A DNA stretch of 6,816 nt from Fibrobacteraceae bacterium (GTDB lineage Bacteria; Fibrobacterota; Fibrobacteria; Fibrobacterales; Fibrobacteraceae). Position numbers and translations under genes: made by a program. The stretch is from NCBI GenBank assembly GCA_021443045.1, contig JABUUT010000016.1, positions 19,154 through 25,969 of the forward strand, read 5' to 3'. This document shows positions 1 to 6,061 of this stretch, piece by piece (the first letter of the stretch is position 1; the number at the start of each line of letters is the position of its first letter). The notes under the pieces were generated by a model. It had not been told where the DNA came from, ran no database searches, and was given only the letters and a program-made list of their open reading frames with translations.

Positions 1-3
1 ATT

Positions 4-40
4 TGACGTGGGGAAATATAGAATAAGGCGAGTGACGTGG
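4..40 (+). repeat. TGACGTGG direct repeats at 4-11 and 33-40
   Basis: The exact 8-mer occurs twice, 29 bases apart, flanking the first ATATAGAATAAG copy. At this length chance cannot be excluded. Its closeness to the left edge means more copies could lie outside the window. Confidence 0.4.
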
Positions 41-110
41 CAAAAGCATTTATGATTTTAACATGTTTGAGCCGCTCTATATGCGCTTGTAAAGCGCCAT
101 ATAGAATAAG
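16..110 (+). repeat. ATATAGAATAAG direct repeat, copies at 16-27 and 99-110
   Basis: The 12-mer occurs exactly at 16-27 and 99-110, and with one mismatch (ATATAAAATAAG) at 6005-6016 in the other intergenic gap. In all three places GTGG-containing sequence follows within about 25 bases. This suggests a dispersed intergenic repeat of this genome. Confidence 0.6.
76..105. terminator. 13-bp stem-loop downstream of the giant gene, possible terminator
   Basis: Bases 76-88 (TCTATATGCGCTT) pair with 92-105 with a single bulged C at 98, leaving a three-base loop (GTA). It starts about 70 bases past the stop codon at 176. No T run follows it on either strand, so it is not a classical intrinsic terminator. 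It could protect the mRNA 3' end or be part of a dispersed palindromic repeat. The right arm overlaps the ATATAGAATAAG repeat at 99-110. Confidence 0.45.
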
Positions 111-139
111 TGGTTGGTGGCTGGTGGTTGGTGGTTGGT
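110..139 (+). repeat. Heptanucleotide tandem repeat (GTGGTTG)4.3
   Basis: Four consecutive heptamers (110-116, 117-123, 124-130, 131-137) plus two further bases follow GTGGTTG, with one T-to-C change at 121. The array has eight GG pairs on the plus strand, which is the template strand for the giant gene. It lies 36 bases beyond that gene's stop codon. Confidence 0.85.
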
Positions 140-175
140 AAAAAGCGGGATAAAATCGAGATTCTATTTTCGTGA

Positions 176-3100
176 TCAGAATTTAGCGAACTGACTTTTG
201 GCAACCACTCGTGCGTTCAGCACAAGAACAGCAATATAGCGGCCCCTTGGCAGTTTTTCCAACGAAACAGATTCAAAGTAAAAGCCAGCAGAACGATTCC
301 CAAGTTTTACCTTCTGTACTACCTTACCCTGCATATCCACAATAGCAATATGTGCAATGCCTTCATACGGAATTGCAAAATTCAATTCAGCCATAGAGAG
401 ATTCACACGAACCTGCAAATTTGAAGCAATCTTATTCCTTACTACTTGAACAGCCTGCGTTTTTTCAATAATTACGCGAGCAACCGTGTATTCACCCCAC
501 AACGTATCGGAATCAAGGACGCTTCCAAGGCGGTACTTTAAATCAAAGGAGTTAGATTTTAAATCAGCCAAAGAATTCAATAGGGATTCGCTTGCTGAAT
601 CCAGTTCCAGCATAACAACATCATCTTTCACTAAAATCATATCATTCTTTTTTAGATCGTCAAGAAGCATTTTCTTCATGGTAGAAACGTCTGCATACTT
701 CAAGGTGTCCAAAACAGCAACAGGTACAGAGAATACATTACGTAGCATCGGATATGTATTGCCTTCGGTAATAATCCAAACGCTATCAAAGTCAAAACCT
801 TTGAAGCTAGACTTTTTCTTCATGTCTTCAGTACAAAGTGCTGTGCCATTGTTAAAATCAAATGAAATTCCTCCTACCGCATCCTTGTTCCAGTAGATGT
901 TTTGAGATAACGAATCCCAACTAGAACTGAACGGCATTCGAGTTCCATCAGTATCAATAACCGAGCCAACAGCGTAAGCATTAGATATTTTACCTCGCTG
1001 ACTGCCCACCAGCAAGTTTACTTTATTGTTAAACCAGGAGCTTGCATTTGCCGGACCACGATAAAGGTCACCTATCGCATAAATATTTTGAATCGTACCA
1101 ACATTTATTCCAACAAAAGTTCCCACATCAAGACTTCCGAATACACTACCCTTAGAATAACTTCTTTCAATCAATCCCGAATTTACTCCGGCAAAGCCAC
1201 CCACTTGCGGCAAAGGAAAGGAATCAAAAATGCCATCAACAAATTCAACATCGCTAAAACTATTTCTAATAACAGAATCATTCGTTTTTACAAAGCCTCC
1301 ATAACCAAAACTACCTCGTGTGATAGTTACTTTACCAACAGCATGACAATTTTCAATCAATTTTGAATTTTGATCAATAAAACCAGAGCCATCTACCACA
1401 CTATTTGTTGCATGGGAATTTGTAATTGAACCATTATTGACATAAGCAAACCCAGCACCATTCGCAACGTTTCCCGATGAGTAACTATTTTGAATTAAAC
1501 CATCATTGACATAAACAAATCCCGCACACTCATATCCAGAATTGCATTCTACATCTCCCTTTATATAGCTTTGGATGATGGTGCTATCGTTTTTATAAAC
1601 AAAGCCTCCTACGTAATTCTTTCCCTTAACACTTCCTGTAAAGGCCGATCCTTTGATAATTCCCTGATTCAAGACAACAAAACCGGACTGCTGTTTTTCT
1701 GAATTTACCATTACAATGGACGATTTACAATCCTCTATCAAACCAAGATTTACAGAAGTCATTCCATTTCCCTCAGATTGTTCAACTTTACCTGACGTTA
1801 CAACATGTTTGATAGTTCCCTGATTTTCATAGACAGCCCCACTTGCACGATAAGCTCCATCCACAGCCAATTCAACAGAGGAATTCTGAATTACACCTTC
1901 ATTGTAATAAGAAAGACCTGCAAAATCCGCATCATCAGTAGCGGAAACAATGACTGAACAACTATCTATTTCACCCAAATTTTCATAAGCAATTGCACCA
2001 GATTGCTCACCTCCAACAAAATTTCCACGAATAGAGACATTTCTGACAATTCCGAAATTTTTATAAGCGATTGCTCCTTTACCATAACCACCTTCGATTA
2101 CAATATTTTGCAATTCCAAGTCGCGAACTAAAGCTATTTCGCCAACATCATATATTAGACCACCTTCGCTTTCTCTTATAAATAAATTCTTTATTTTTTT
2201 CCCATTGCCCCAAAGATGTCCAGTAAATTGTTTTACCGTATCTTGAAGGACTCCGATTCCAAAATGCTTCGAATCTTTCAACCTTGGTTGACCAATAGCA
2301 ACAAACTCTTTTTCGCTAGATTCAGAGGCATCAATATCATCCACTATCTTATACGAAGCAGATAGTCTATAAAGGCCAAAGCCTATTTTCTTTAGGTCTT
2401 CGTAATTCCTGACCAAGAAGGGATCTTCATCTGTACCCTTCCCTTTCATAGGAATGTATGTCGTATCAGATACATAGGGATAAACCTTATCCATAGACCA
2501 TTTTAAATAAGGATACGTAGAGTCGGCGATTTCCCAGATTTTGGAGAAATCAAATTCCTTGAAAGAGGATTCCGCAATCATCGCCTGAGTTGGCAACGGC
2601 GTTCCACTGCCATTTTCACCCAAAAGCCAAACTTGCTTGTCATAATAAGCCGATGCATAAGTTGAATTGCTGTTTGTTCCCACCAAGTTTCCCCACTTTG
2701 AATTAGCATCCACATTGCCAACAGCATAGACCTTTGAGAAATCCGCCTTTACGGCTGAACCAACTAGGCCACCCACATTAACATCACCCTTGACATTTGC
2801 AATAGAGTAGCTGTTTTCTAATGAAGCATTCGCAACAGAACCTAATATGCCGCCTACGTCATTACGGCCAACAACATAACCCTTGGTGTAGCTGCGATTT
2901 ACAGAACCAGCCGCTTTTTTACCCACGATACCGCCTACATAATCAACACCTTCTACATTGACGATAAGGCGCACACTATCAATTACCGCGCCATTGTCAA
3001 CACCGGCTAAACCACCCACATAATTTTTCCCACTAATACTGATTGAATCCAACTTCAGGCCGGTAACTTTCGCACCCGCAGCAAGACTACGGAATAACCC

Positions 3101-5941
3101 AACAGAATCTTCGTCTGCACGATTAATATAAAGGTTCTTGATAGTCTTGTTATTACCGATCAAAACACCACTGAACCGTTTCAGAGGTTCAAAGCCAAGA
3201 CAATCCTCGTCTGCAACACAATTGTCGTGACGGGAGTCATATTTAGCATCAATATCTTTTTCAATCTTATAATAAGCCGAAGGCGAAAATTCATATTTAC
3301 CAATCAAATTCAGTTCTTTGTAATCATTGATTTGGTAAGGACGTTCAGCAGTACCTAAACCAGCAAGCAGAGCTGTTGTTCCGTCATCTTCAATCTCACC
3401 AGGTTTGCTAACTTTTCCGCCCTTGAAGTACGGATATGATTTTCCCTCATCGATGGTCCACACGGAATCAAAATCCCAGCCTTCATAATTAGACTTTTCC
3501 ATCATAGCAAATGTGCTGCGACCTTCGTCTACATACCCACTTTTCGATGCCAGAGTGGAATCATAATAGCATGCCGTGCACTTCACATCTCTTTCATTAG
3601 CAATAGCATCAACGTACTTAGATCCCTTCACTATGCTTGCGGAATAAGCATTAACAAGAGACATATTATACAAACCACCAAAATAAAGAACACCCGCAAC
3701 TTCTGAATAGCCCTTGACGATAGACTGTGAATAAAGATTACTGAAATCACCATCCGCATAACCACCCACAGCACCTATCACACCAGAAACACGTTCGTTA
3801 CCAAAAACCTTGCCTGTAGATGCTGCCATGTGAACATCGCCTTCAACAACAGCACCAACCAGGCCACCCACATTGCGAACACCTATTACATCCACATCAT
3901 ACGAGACGACCCTTTCCAAAACGGATTCATAAGCCTCGCCGACCAAGGTTCCCACAAACCAAGAACCTCGAACCACGGGCTTTCGCAAAATGACATTCTT
4001 AATGATTGCATACTTTGTATAGGCGAATAAACCAACAAAGCTATCCTTCGGACGATCAATTTTCAAATTTGAAATAGAATGGTTCTTTCCATCAAATGTT
4101 CCCACAAATGGGGTGATTGTATCGCCAATTGGTTCAAAATTCTTAAGAGAGGACAAATCAATATCTGCAGTCAATTCATAATTTGCAATAAGCGGGTAAG
4201 CAACGTGACGACCAATCCTATTCAATTCGTCTGCGGAGGAAATCTTAATAAGATTCGGCACAGCCATGTAGCTAAATCCACCCCAAATGGTATCACCAGC
4301 ATTCAATCGCCCTATCTGATAGAAGTAGTAAATGGAATCCCGTTTTTCATTCAACTTGGCATCACCTGTCCAACGCCCAACATAGGATTCACCATCATCA
4401 ATGAGAGACTGTACAACAGGCGCTTCTGTCCAAATAGGTCCCGATGTAGATTTAGCTGCAACAAAACTTTGATCAAAGTAAAAATCACTCAGCCTAGGGA
4501 AAGATTTTCCTTCATCAAAAATCCATGCACAGCATTTAGTTTGTCCATCATAGATAAAATCACTAGTATCACAAGGTATCCATCCCTTGAAATTCACAGA
4601 TTGCATCATCTGGGCAGTTGTGAGTCCTTCACCGCAGGAACTCAAAGTTATGCCTGAAGTTTCTGAATTCCAATACGAGCTGACGACATCTTCTGCACTA
4701 GGAGTATAAGAGGTGTTACCAATGATAGCACCATCAGTTCTTGGCGTACTGCCAATTTCAACGACGTAGCTGTATTCAATTGCCCAAAAAGACTTTGTAC
4801 TTGGACGCACGTCGCCTACAATTCCACCAACAATAGATGGTTCAGCATCGTCATTTGTAAGACCGATTAAACTAGGAAACGCATACGAATAGCTAATACT
4901 ACCTTCAGAATACAAATATCCTGTATATAGATCTCCAACTAGGCCACCAATGTAGTGATGACCCTCTATGCGACCCCAAAATACACAATGGTCCACCAAC
5001 TCAGCGTAGCCAGCTATGCCACCCACATGCGAAACGCTAACCATTCTTGCGTCTGGGACATAGATATTCATCTTGGCTAAAATATGTACTGCCTTACCAT
5101 CGCCGATTGCACCTCCAACATAATGTACGGAAGATTTTTCTGATGAAGAAAACTGACGGAGGCTAATGGACCCTTCAACCTGGCTAGACGAAACCTTACC
5201 TTCGCCAACTAAGCCACCTATTTTTGATCCAAAACCATTGACAACAACTTTTGCAGAAGAATTTTCAAGTTCACCTTTACCCAGAATACCGCCTACAGAA
5301 GTATTACCACTAACTTGTCCTTCATAGTAAAGGTTATTAAGCACTCCTCCATTCAAAGATTCATCATTATAAGGGTTAGTAGATTCTCCAACAATACCAC
5401 CCACGTAGCGAAGCCCCTGAACAAAGCCTTTTGTCACTCGAATATCATGAACGTAGCCATAATTTTCTCCAACAACACCACCCACGTAGAAAGAACCGTC
5501 TGTTGTGTAGAGACGTCCTATTACCGTCAAATTGTCAAAGTTAAGATTACGGACTTCGCCATACAAGTAGCTAATAAAACCGACATGGTTATGGCAGGGA
5601 TTCCAGATGTACAGATTATTAATGGAATGTCCTTTACCATCAATAACTCCCCAAAAATGCAAACTATCGGCAGCATCCTTGAAAAAACCTAACGAGGCAA
5701 AGCCATTACAACCTCCATCGTCATCGCAGTTTTCATTTCTAGAACTAGATGCATCTATATCAGCTGTCAGAACATAATGAGACGAATAGAGGTAAGCGTC
5801 CTTACCAATTGCCTTAAGGTCATCATAATCAGCAATCTGCCAAGGATTTTCGACGGAGCCATCACCCTTCATGATGCCGTTAGTAGCCAAAACAAAGCTC
5901 GGAAGCAACAACAGTGCTACCCAAATCTCCAAAAATTTCAT
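176..5941 (-). CDS. Giant secreted GLUG-repeat surface protein with C-terminal sorting-like domain
   Basis: The product has 1921 residues from the ATG at 5941, and all residue numbers in this annotation use that start. Visible in order: a signal peptide (1-19), GLUG block 1 (24-487), a small DTIWG module (488-560), block 2 (564-841), block 3 (861-1148), block 4 (1167-1735), a second DTLWG module (1736-1825), and a C-terminal beta-rich domain (1826-1921) with DMQGKVV and LPRGRY. Blocks open with 'ADIDA..(D/N)GK.HSI.NLYI'-like sequence and close with 'M....F.gFDF..VW.I.EG.tYP.L'. GLUG repeats are known from bacterial surface proteins, including some IgA-peptidase-like proteins, but I see no HExxH or other catalytic motif. 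I infer an exported, probably surface-attached repeat protein, possibly an adhesin. An ATG at 5956 would add five residues, but it lacks a ribosome binding site. The frame is intact to TGA at 176-178. The family call is strong, the biological role is unknown. Confidence 0.9.
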   Translation of the reverse strand: MKFLEIWVALLLLPSFVLATNGIMKGDGSVENPWQIADYDDLKAIGKDAYLYSSHYVLTADIDASSSRNENCDDDGGCNGFASLGFFKDAADSLHFWGVIDGKGHSINNLYIWNPCHNHVGFISYLYGEVRNLNFDNLTVIGRLYTTDGSFYVGGVVGENYGYVHDIRVTKGFVQGLRYVGGIVGESTNPYNDESLNGGVLNNLYYEGQVSGNTSVGGILGKGELENSSAKVVVNGFGSKIGGLVGEGKVSSSQVEGSISLRQFSSSEKSSVHYVGGAIGDGKAVHILAKMNIYVPDARMVSVSHVGGIAGYAELVDHCVFWGRIEGHHYIGGLVGDLYTGYLYSEGSISYSYAFPSLIGLTNDDAEPSIVGGIVGDVRPSTKSFWAIEYSYVVEIGSTPRTDGAIIGNTSYTPSAEDVVSSYWNSETSGITLSSCGEGLTTAQMMQSVNFKGWIPCDTSDFIYDGQTKCCAWIFDEGKSFPRLSDFYFDQSFVAAKSTSGPIWTEAPVVQSLIDDGESYVGRWTGDAKLNEKRDSIYYFYQIGRLNAGDTIWGGFSYMAVPNLIKISSADELNRIGRHVAYPLIANYELTADIDLSSLKNFEPIGDTITPFVGTFDGKNHSISNLKIDRPKDSFVGLFAYTKYAIIKNVILRKPVVRGSWFVGTLVGEAYESVLERVVSYDVDVIGVRNVGGLVGAVVEGDVHMAASTGKVFGNERVSGVIGAVGGYADGDFSNLYSQSIVKGYSEVAGVLYFGGLYNMSLVNAYSASIVKGSKYVDAIANERDVKCTACYYDSTLASKSGYVDEGRSTFAMMEKSNYEGWDFDSVWTIDEGKSYPYFKGGKVSKPGEIEDDGTTALLAGLGTAERPYQINDYKELNLIGKYEFSPSAYYKIEKDIDAKYDSRHDNCVADEDCLGFEPLKRFSGVLIGNNKTIKNLYINRADEDSVGLFRSLAAGAKVTGLKLDSISISGKNYVGGLAGVDNGAVIDSVRLIVNVEGVDYVGGIVGKKAAGSVNRSYTKGYVVGRNDVGGILGSVANASLENSYSIANVKGDVNVGGLVGSAVKADFSKVYAVGNVDANSKWGNLVGTNSNSTYASAYYDKQVWLLGENGSGTPLPTQAMIAESSFKEFDFSKIWEIADSTYPYLKWSMDKVYPYVSDTTYIPMKGKGTDEDPFLVRNYEDLKKIGFGLYRLSASYKIVDDIDASESSEKEFVAIGQPRLKDSKHFGIGVLQDTVKQFTGHLWGNGKKIKNLFIRESEGGLIYDVGEIALVRDLELQNIVIEGGYGKGAIAYKNFGIVRNVSIRGNFVGGEQSGAIAYENLGEIDSCSVIVSATDDADFAGLSYYNEGVIQNSSVELAVDGAYRASGAVYENQGTIKHVVTSGKVEQSEGNGMTSVNLGLIEDCKSSIVMVNSEKQQSGFVVLNQGIIKGSAFTGSVKGKNYVGGFVYKNDSTIIQSYIKGDVECNSGYECAGFVYVNDGLIQNSYSSGNVANGAGFAYVNNGSITNSHATNSVVDGSGFIDQNSKLIENCHAVGKVTITRGSFGYGGFVKTNDSVIRNSFSDVEFVDGIFDSFPLPQVGGFAGVNSGLIERSYSKGSVFGSLDVGTFVGINVGTIQNIYAIGDLYRGPANASSWFNNKVNLLVGSQRGKISNAYAVGSVIDTDGTRMPFSSSWDSLSQNIYWNKDAVGGISFDFNNGTALCTEDMKKKSSFKGFDFDSVWIITEGNTYPMLRNVFSVPVAVLDTLKYADVSTMKKMLLDDLKKNDMILVKDDVVMLELDSASESLLNSLADLKSNSFDLKYRLGSVLDSDTLWGEYTVARVIIEKTQAVQVVRNKIASNLQVRVNLSMAELNFAIPYEGIAHIAIVDMQGKVVQKVKLGNRSAGFYFESVSLEKLPRGRYIAVLVLNARVVAKSQFAKF
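179..466 (-). other. C-terminal type IX secretion-like sorting domain (residues 1826-1921)
   Basis: About 95 residues of alternating hydrophobic strands carry 'ELNFAIPYEGIAHIAIVD', 'DMQGKVVQKV', 'SAGFYFESVSLEKLPRGRYIAVLVL' and a final 'VVAKSQFAKF'. The order D-x-x-G-K-x-V, then L-P-x-G-x-Y, then a basic tail matches the known pattern of Por/type IX C-terminal sorting domains. In such proteins this domain directs passage across the outer membrane and is usually cleaved. The machinery itself is not in this window. Confidence 0.65.
467..736 (-). repeat. DTLWG module, second copy, with helical insert (residues 1736-1825)
   Basis: This region contains 'YRLGSVLDSDTLWGEYTVARV', matching the linker after block 1. 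It is preceded by a charged, probably helical stretch (near 1755-1795, STMKKMLLDDLKK...SASESLLNSLADL) that the first copy lacks. It lies just before the C-terminal domain and probably acts as a spacer or stalk between the repeat body and the sorting domain (inference). Confidence 0.45.
737..2443 (-). repeat. Repeat block 4 with Asn-type variant repeats (residues 1167-1735)
   Basis: The block opens with 'GKGTDEDPFLVRNYEDLKKIG' and 'DDIDAS', and closes with 'NIYWNKDAVGG', 'TEDMKKKSSFKGFDFDSVWIITEGNTYPML', so it belongs to the same family as blocks 1-3. Its inner repeats differ: thirteen units follow '[GA]-x4-N-x-[GS]-x-I-x-N-S', with Asn at 1295, 1321, 1347, 1373, 1398, 1425, 1451, 1479, 1502, 1525, 1554, 1587 and 1613. 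Only the units near 1445 and 1581 keep VGG. The period averages about 26 residues, consistent with coils of a beta-solenoid (inference). Confidence 0.8.
2498..3361 (-). repeat. GLUG block 3 (residues 861-1148)
   Basis: The block opens with 'GLGTAERPYQINDYKELNLIG', then 'KDIDA', a C-x5-C acidic loop (Cys908, Cys914) like that of block 1, and 'GVLIGNNKTIKNLYI'. Four canonical GLUG motifs (first Gly 976, 1003, 1030, 1057) and a degenerate fifth (WGNLVG, 1084) are spaced exactly 27 residues apart (3022 down to 2678). It closes with 'AYYDKQVW', 'TQAMIAESSFKEFDFSKIW' and 'STYPYLKW'. Confidence 0.85.
3419..4252 (-). repeat. GLUG block 2 (residues 564-841)
   Basis: The block opens with 'LIKISSADELNRIG', 'TADIDLSS' and 'FVGTFDGKNHSISNLKI', without the C-x5-C loop and without the 'GdGt..nPy.I' lead of the other blocks. 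Its GLUG motifs are degenerate: NVGGLVG near 692 is canonical, while FVGTLVG and RVSGVIG are relaxed forms. It closes with 'YYDSTLASKSGYVDEG', 'FAMMEKSNYEGWDFDSVWTIDEGKSYPYFKG'. Confidence 0.8.
4262..4480 (-). repeat. DTIWG module, first copy (residues 488-560)
   Basis: This non-GLUG linker between blocks 1 and 2 contains 'YQIGRLNAGDTIWG'. It aligns with 'YRLGSVLDSDTLWG' in the linker after block 4, sharing Tyr, Gly, Asp, Thr, Trp and Gly in the same register (6 of 14). I read it as a small duplicated domain, probably beta-rich. I know no name for it. Confidence 0.5.
4481..5872 (-). repeat. GLUG block 1 (residues 24-487)
   Basis: The block opens with 'GDGSVENPWQIADYDDLKAIG' and 'TADIDAS', followed by an acidic C-x5-C loop (Cys72, Cys78) and 'GVIDGKGHSINNLYIW'. 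Eight GLUG-like [VI]GG.[VLIA][GA] motifs follow, with the first Gly at about 154, 181, 217, 242, 276, 307, 332 and 372. Spacing varies from 25 to 40 because of loop insertions. The block closes with 'SSYWNSETSG...LTTAQMM', a short Cys-containing insertion (PCDTSDF...KCC) and 'WIFDEGKSFPRL'. Confidence 0.85.
5384..5489 (-). repeat. Near-identical 25-bp direct repeats spaced 81 bp
   Basis: The 25 bases at 5384-5408 and at 5465-5489 differ at one position (T at 5395, C at 5476). They encode the YVGG(I/V)VGE(S/N) motifs of two adjacent GLUG units in block 1. The offset is exactly 81 bases, or 27 codons, so recombination between them would add or remove one whole unit without a frameshift. Confidence 0.8.
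5885..5941 (-). other. Signal peptide of the giant repeat protein
   Basis: Residues 1-19 have a Lys at position 2, a hydrophobic core (WVALLLLPSFV) and a V-L-A/T cleavage site that fits the AxA rule for signal peptidase I. There is no cysteine after the core, so this is not a lipoprotein signal. It implies Sec export to the periplasm, consistent with the C-terminal sorting-like domain. It also supports the start at 5941, since it begins in the common Met-Lys manner. Confidence 0.85.
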
Positions 5942-5948
5942 GCACTTA

Positions 5949-5954
5949 CTCTCC
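5949..5954 (-). promoter_or_regulatory. Ribosome binding site GGAGAG that decides the start at 5941
   Basis: On the minus strand the sequence reads ATG-GAGAG-TAAGTGC-ATG. GGAGAG (5949-5954) is seven bases upstream of the ATG at 5939-5941, a normal Shine-Dalgarno spacing. The earlier in-frame ATG at 5954-5956 overlaps this site and is preceded only by AT-rich sequence (GGCTATAAGCG) without a ribosome binding site. Translation therefore most likely begins at 5941. Confidence 0.75.
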
Positions 5955-5956
5955 AT

Positions 5957-6061
5957 CGCTTATAGCCATATATAAACAAATCTAATTTTTTTTTAGAGTA
6001 AAAAATATAAAATAAGCGGTTCGCAATTGGTGGATAGTGGTTAAACAGGAGGAACTTTTGG
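5957..6061 (-). promoter_or_regulatory. AT-rich intergenic leader, probable promoter region of the giant gene
   Basis: This gap lies between the stop of the cysteine-rich gene and the giant gene. On the minus strand it holds a run of nine A (5986-5994) and TATA-like hexamers at 5969-5974 (TATATA), 5959-5964 (TATAAG) and 6004-6009 (TATATT). None has a convincing -35 box at 16-18 bases, so I do not assign exact boxes. An A tract upstream of a TATA-like element could act as an UP-type element. No hairpin followed by a T tract is visible after the upstream stop, so read-through from the upstream gene is also possible. Confidence 0.35.
6005..6042 (+). repeat. Degenerate copy of the ATATAGAATAAG / GTGG intergenic repeat
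   Basis: ATATAAAATAAG (6005-6016) is followed by CGGTTCGCAA and then TTGGTGG-ATAGTGG-TT (6027-6042), in which GTGG recurs at a seven-base interval. The order and strand match the unit at 99-139, suggesting a decayed copy of the same element upstream of the giant gene. Confidence 0.45.

Larger units (their letters stand above)
1..175. other. Non-coding repetitive region downstream of the giant gene
   Basis: I find no convincing coding frame here on either strand. The space is taken up by the TGACGTGG pair, the ATATAGAATAAG pair, the stem-loop at 76-105 and the heptamer array at 110-139. The next gene to the left is not reached. Confidence 0.6.

Noticed and set aside
4079..4657. 192-codon plus-strand open frame, and similar shorter ones at 486-896, 1088-1366, 3830-4030, 5315-5692, 6086-6337 and 6252-6506
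   Set aside because: All lie antisense to strongly supported coding sequence. They arise from the repetitive GLUG coding and low stop frequency of that strand, and their peptides show no domain.
737..5872. CRISPR array or non-coding satellite, suggested by recurring CCACCCACAT-like words on the plus strand
   Set aside because: The words are reverse complements of codons for the V-G-G motif in one intact reading frame, and their spacing follows protein repeats.
176..5941. M26 IgA-peptidase or other enzyme, suggested by the GLUG repeats
   Set aside because: No HExxH zinc motif or other catalytic signature is visible in the protein, and the whole length is accounted for by repeats, linkers and the C-terminal domain.
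5885..5941. Lipoprotein signal peptide for the giant protein
   Set aside because: No cysteine follows the hydrophobic core (sequence LATNG); the site fits signal peptidase I instead.
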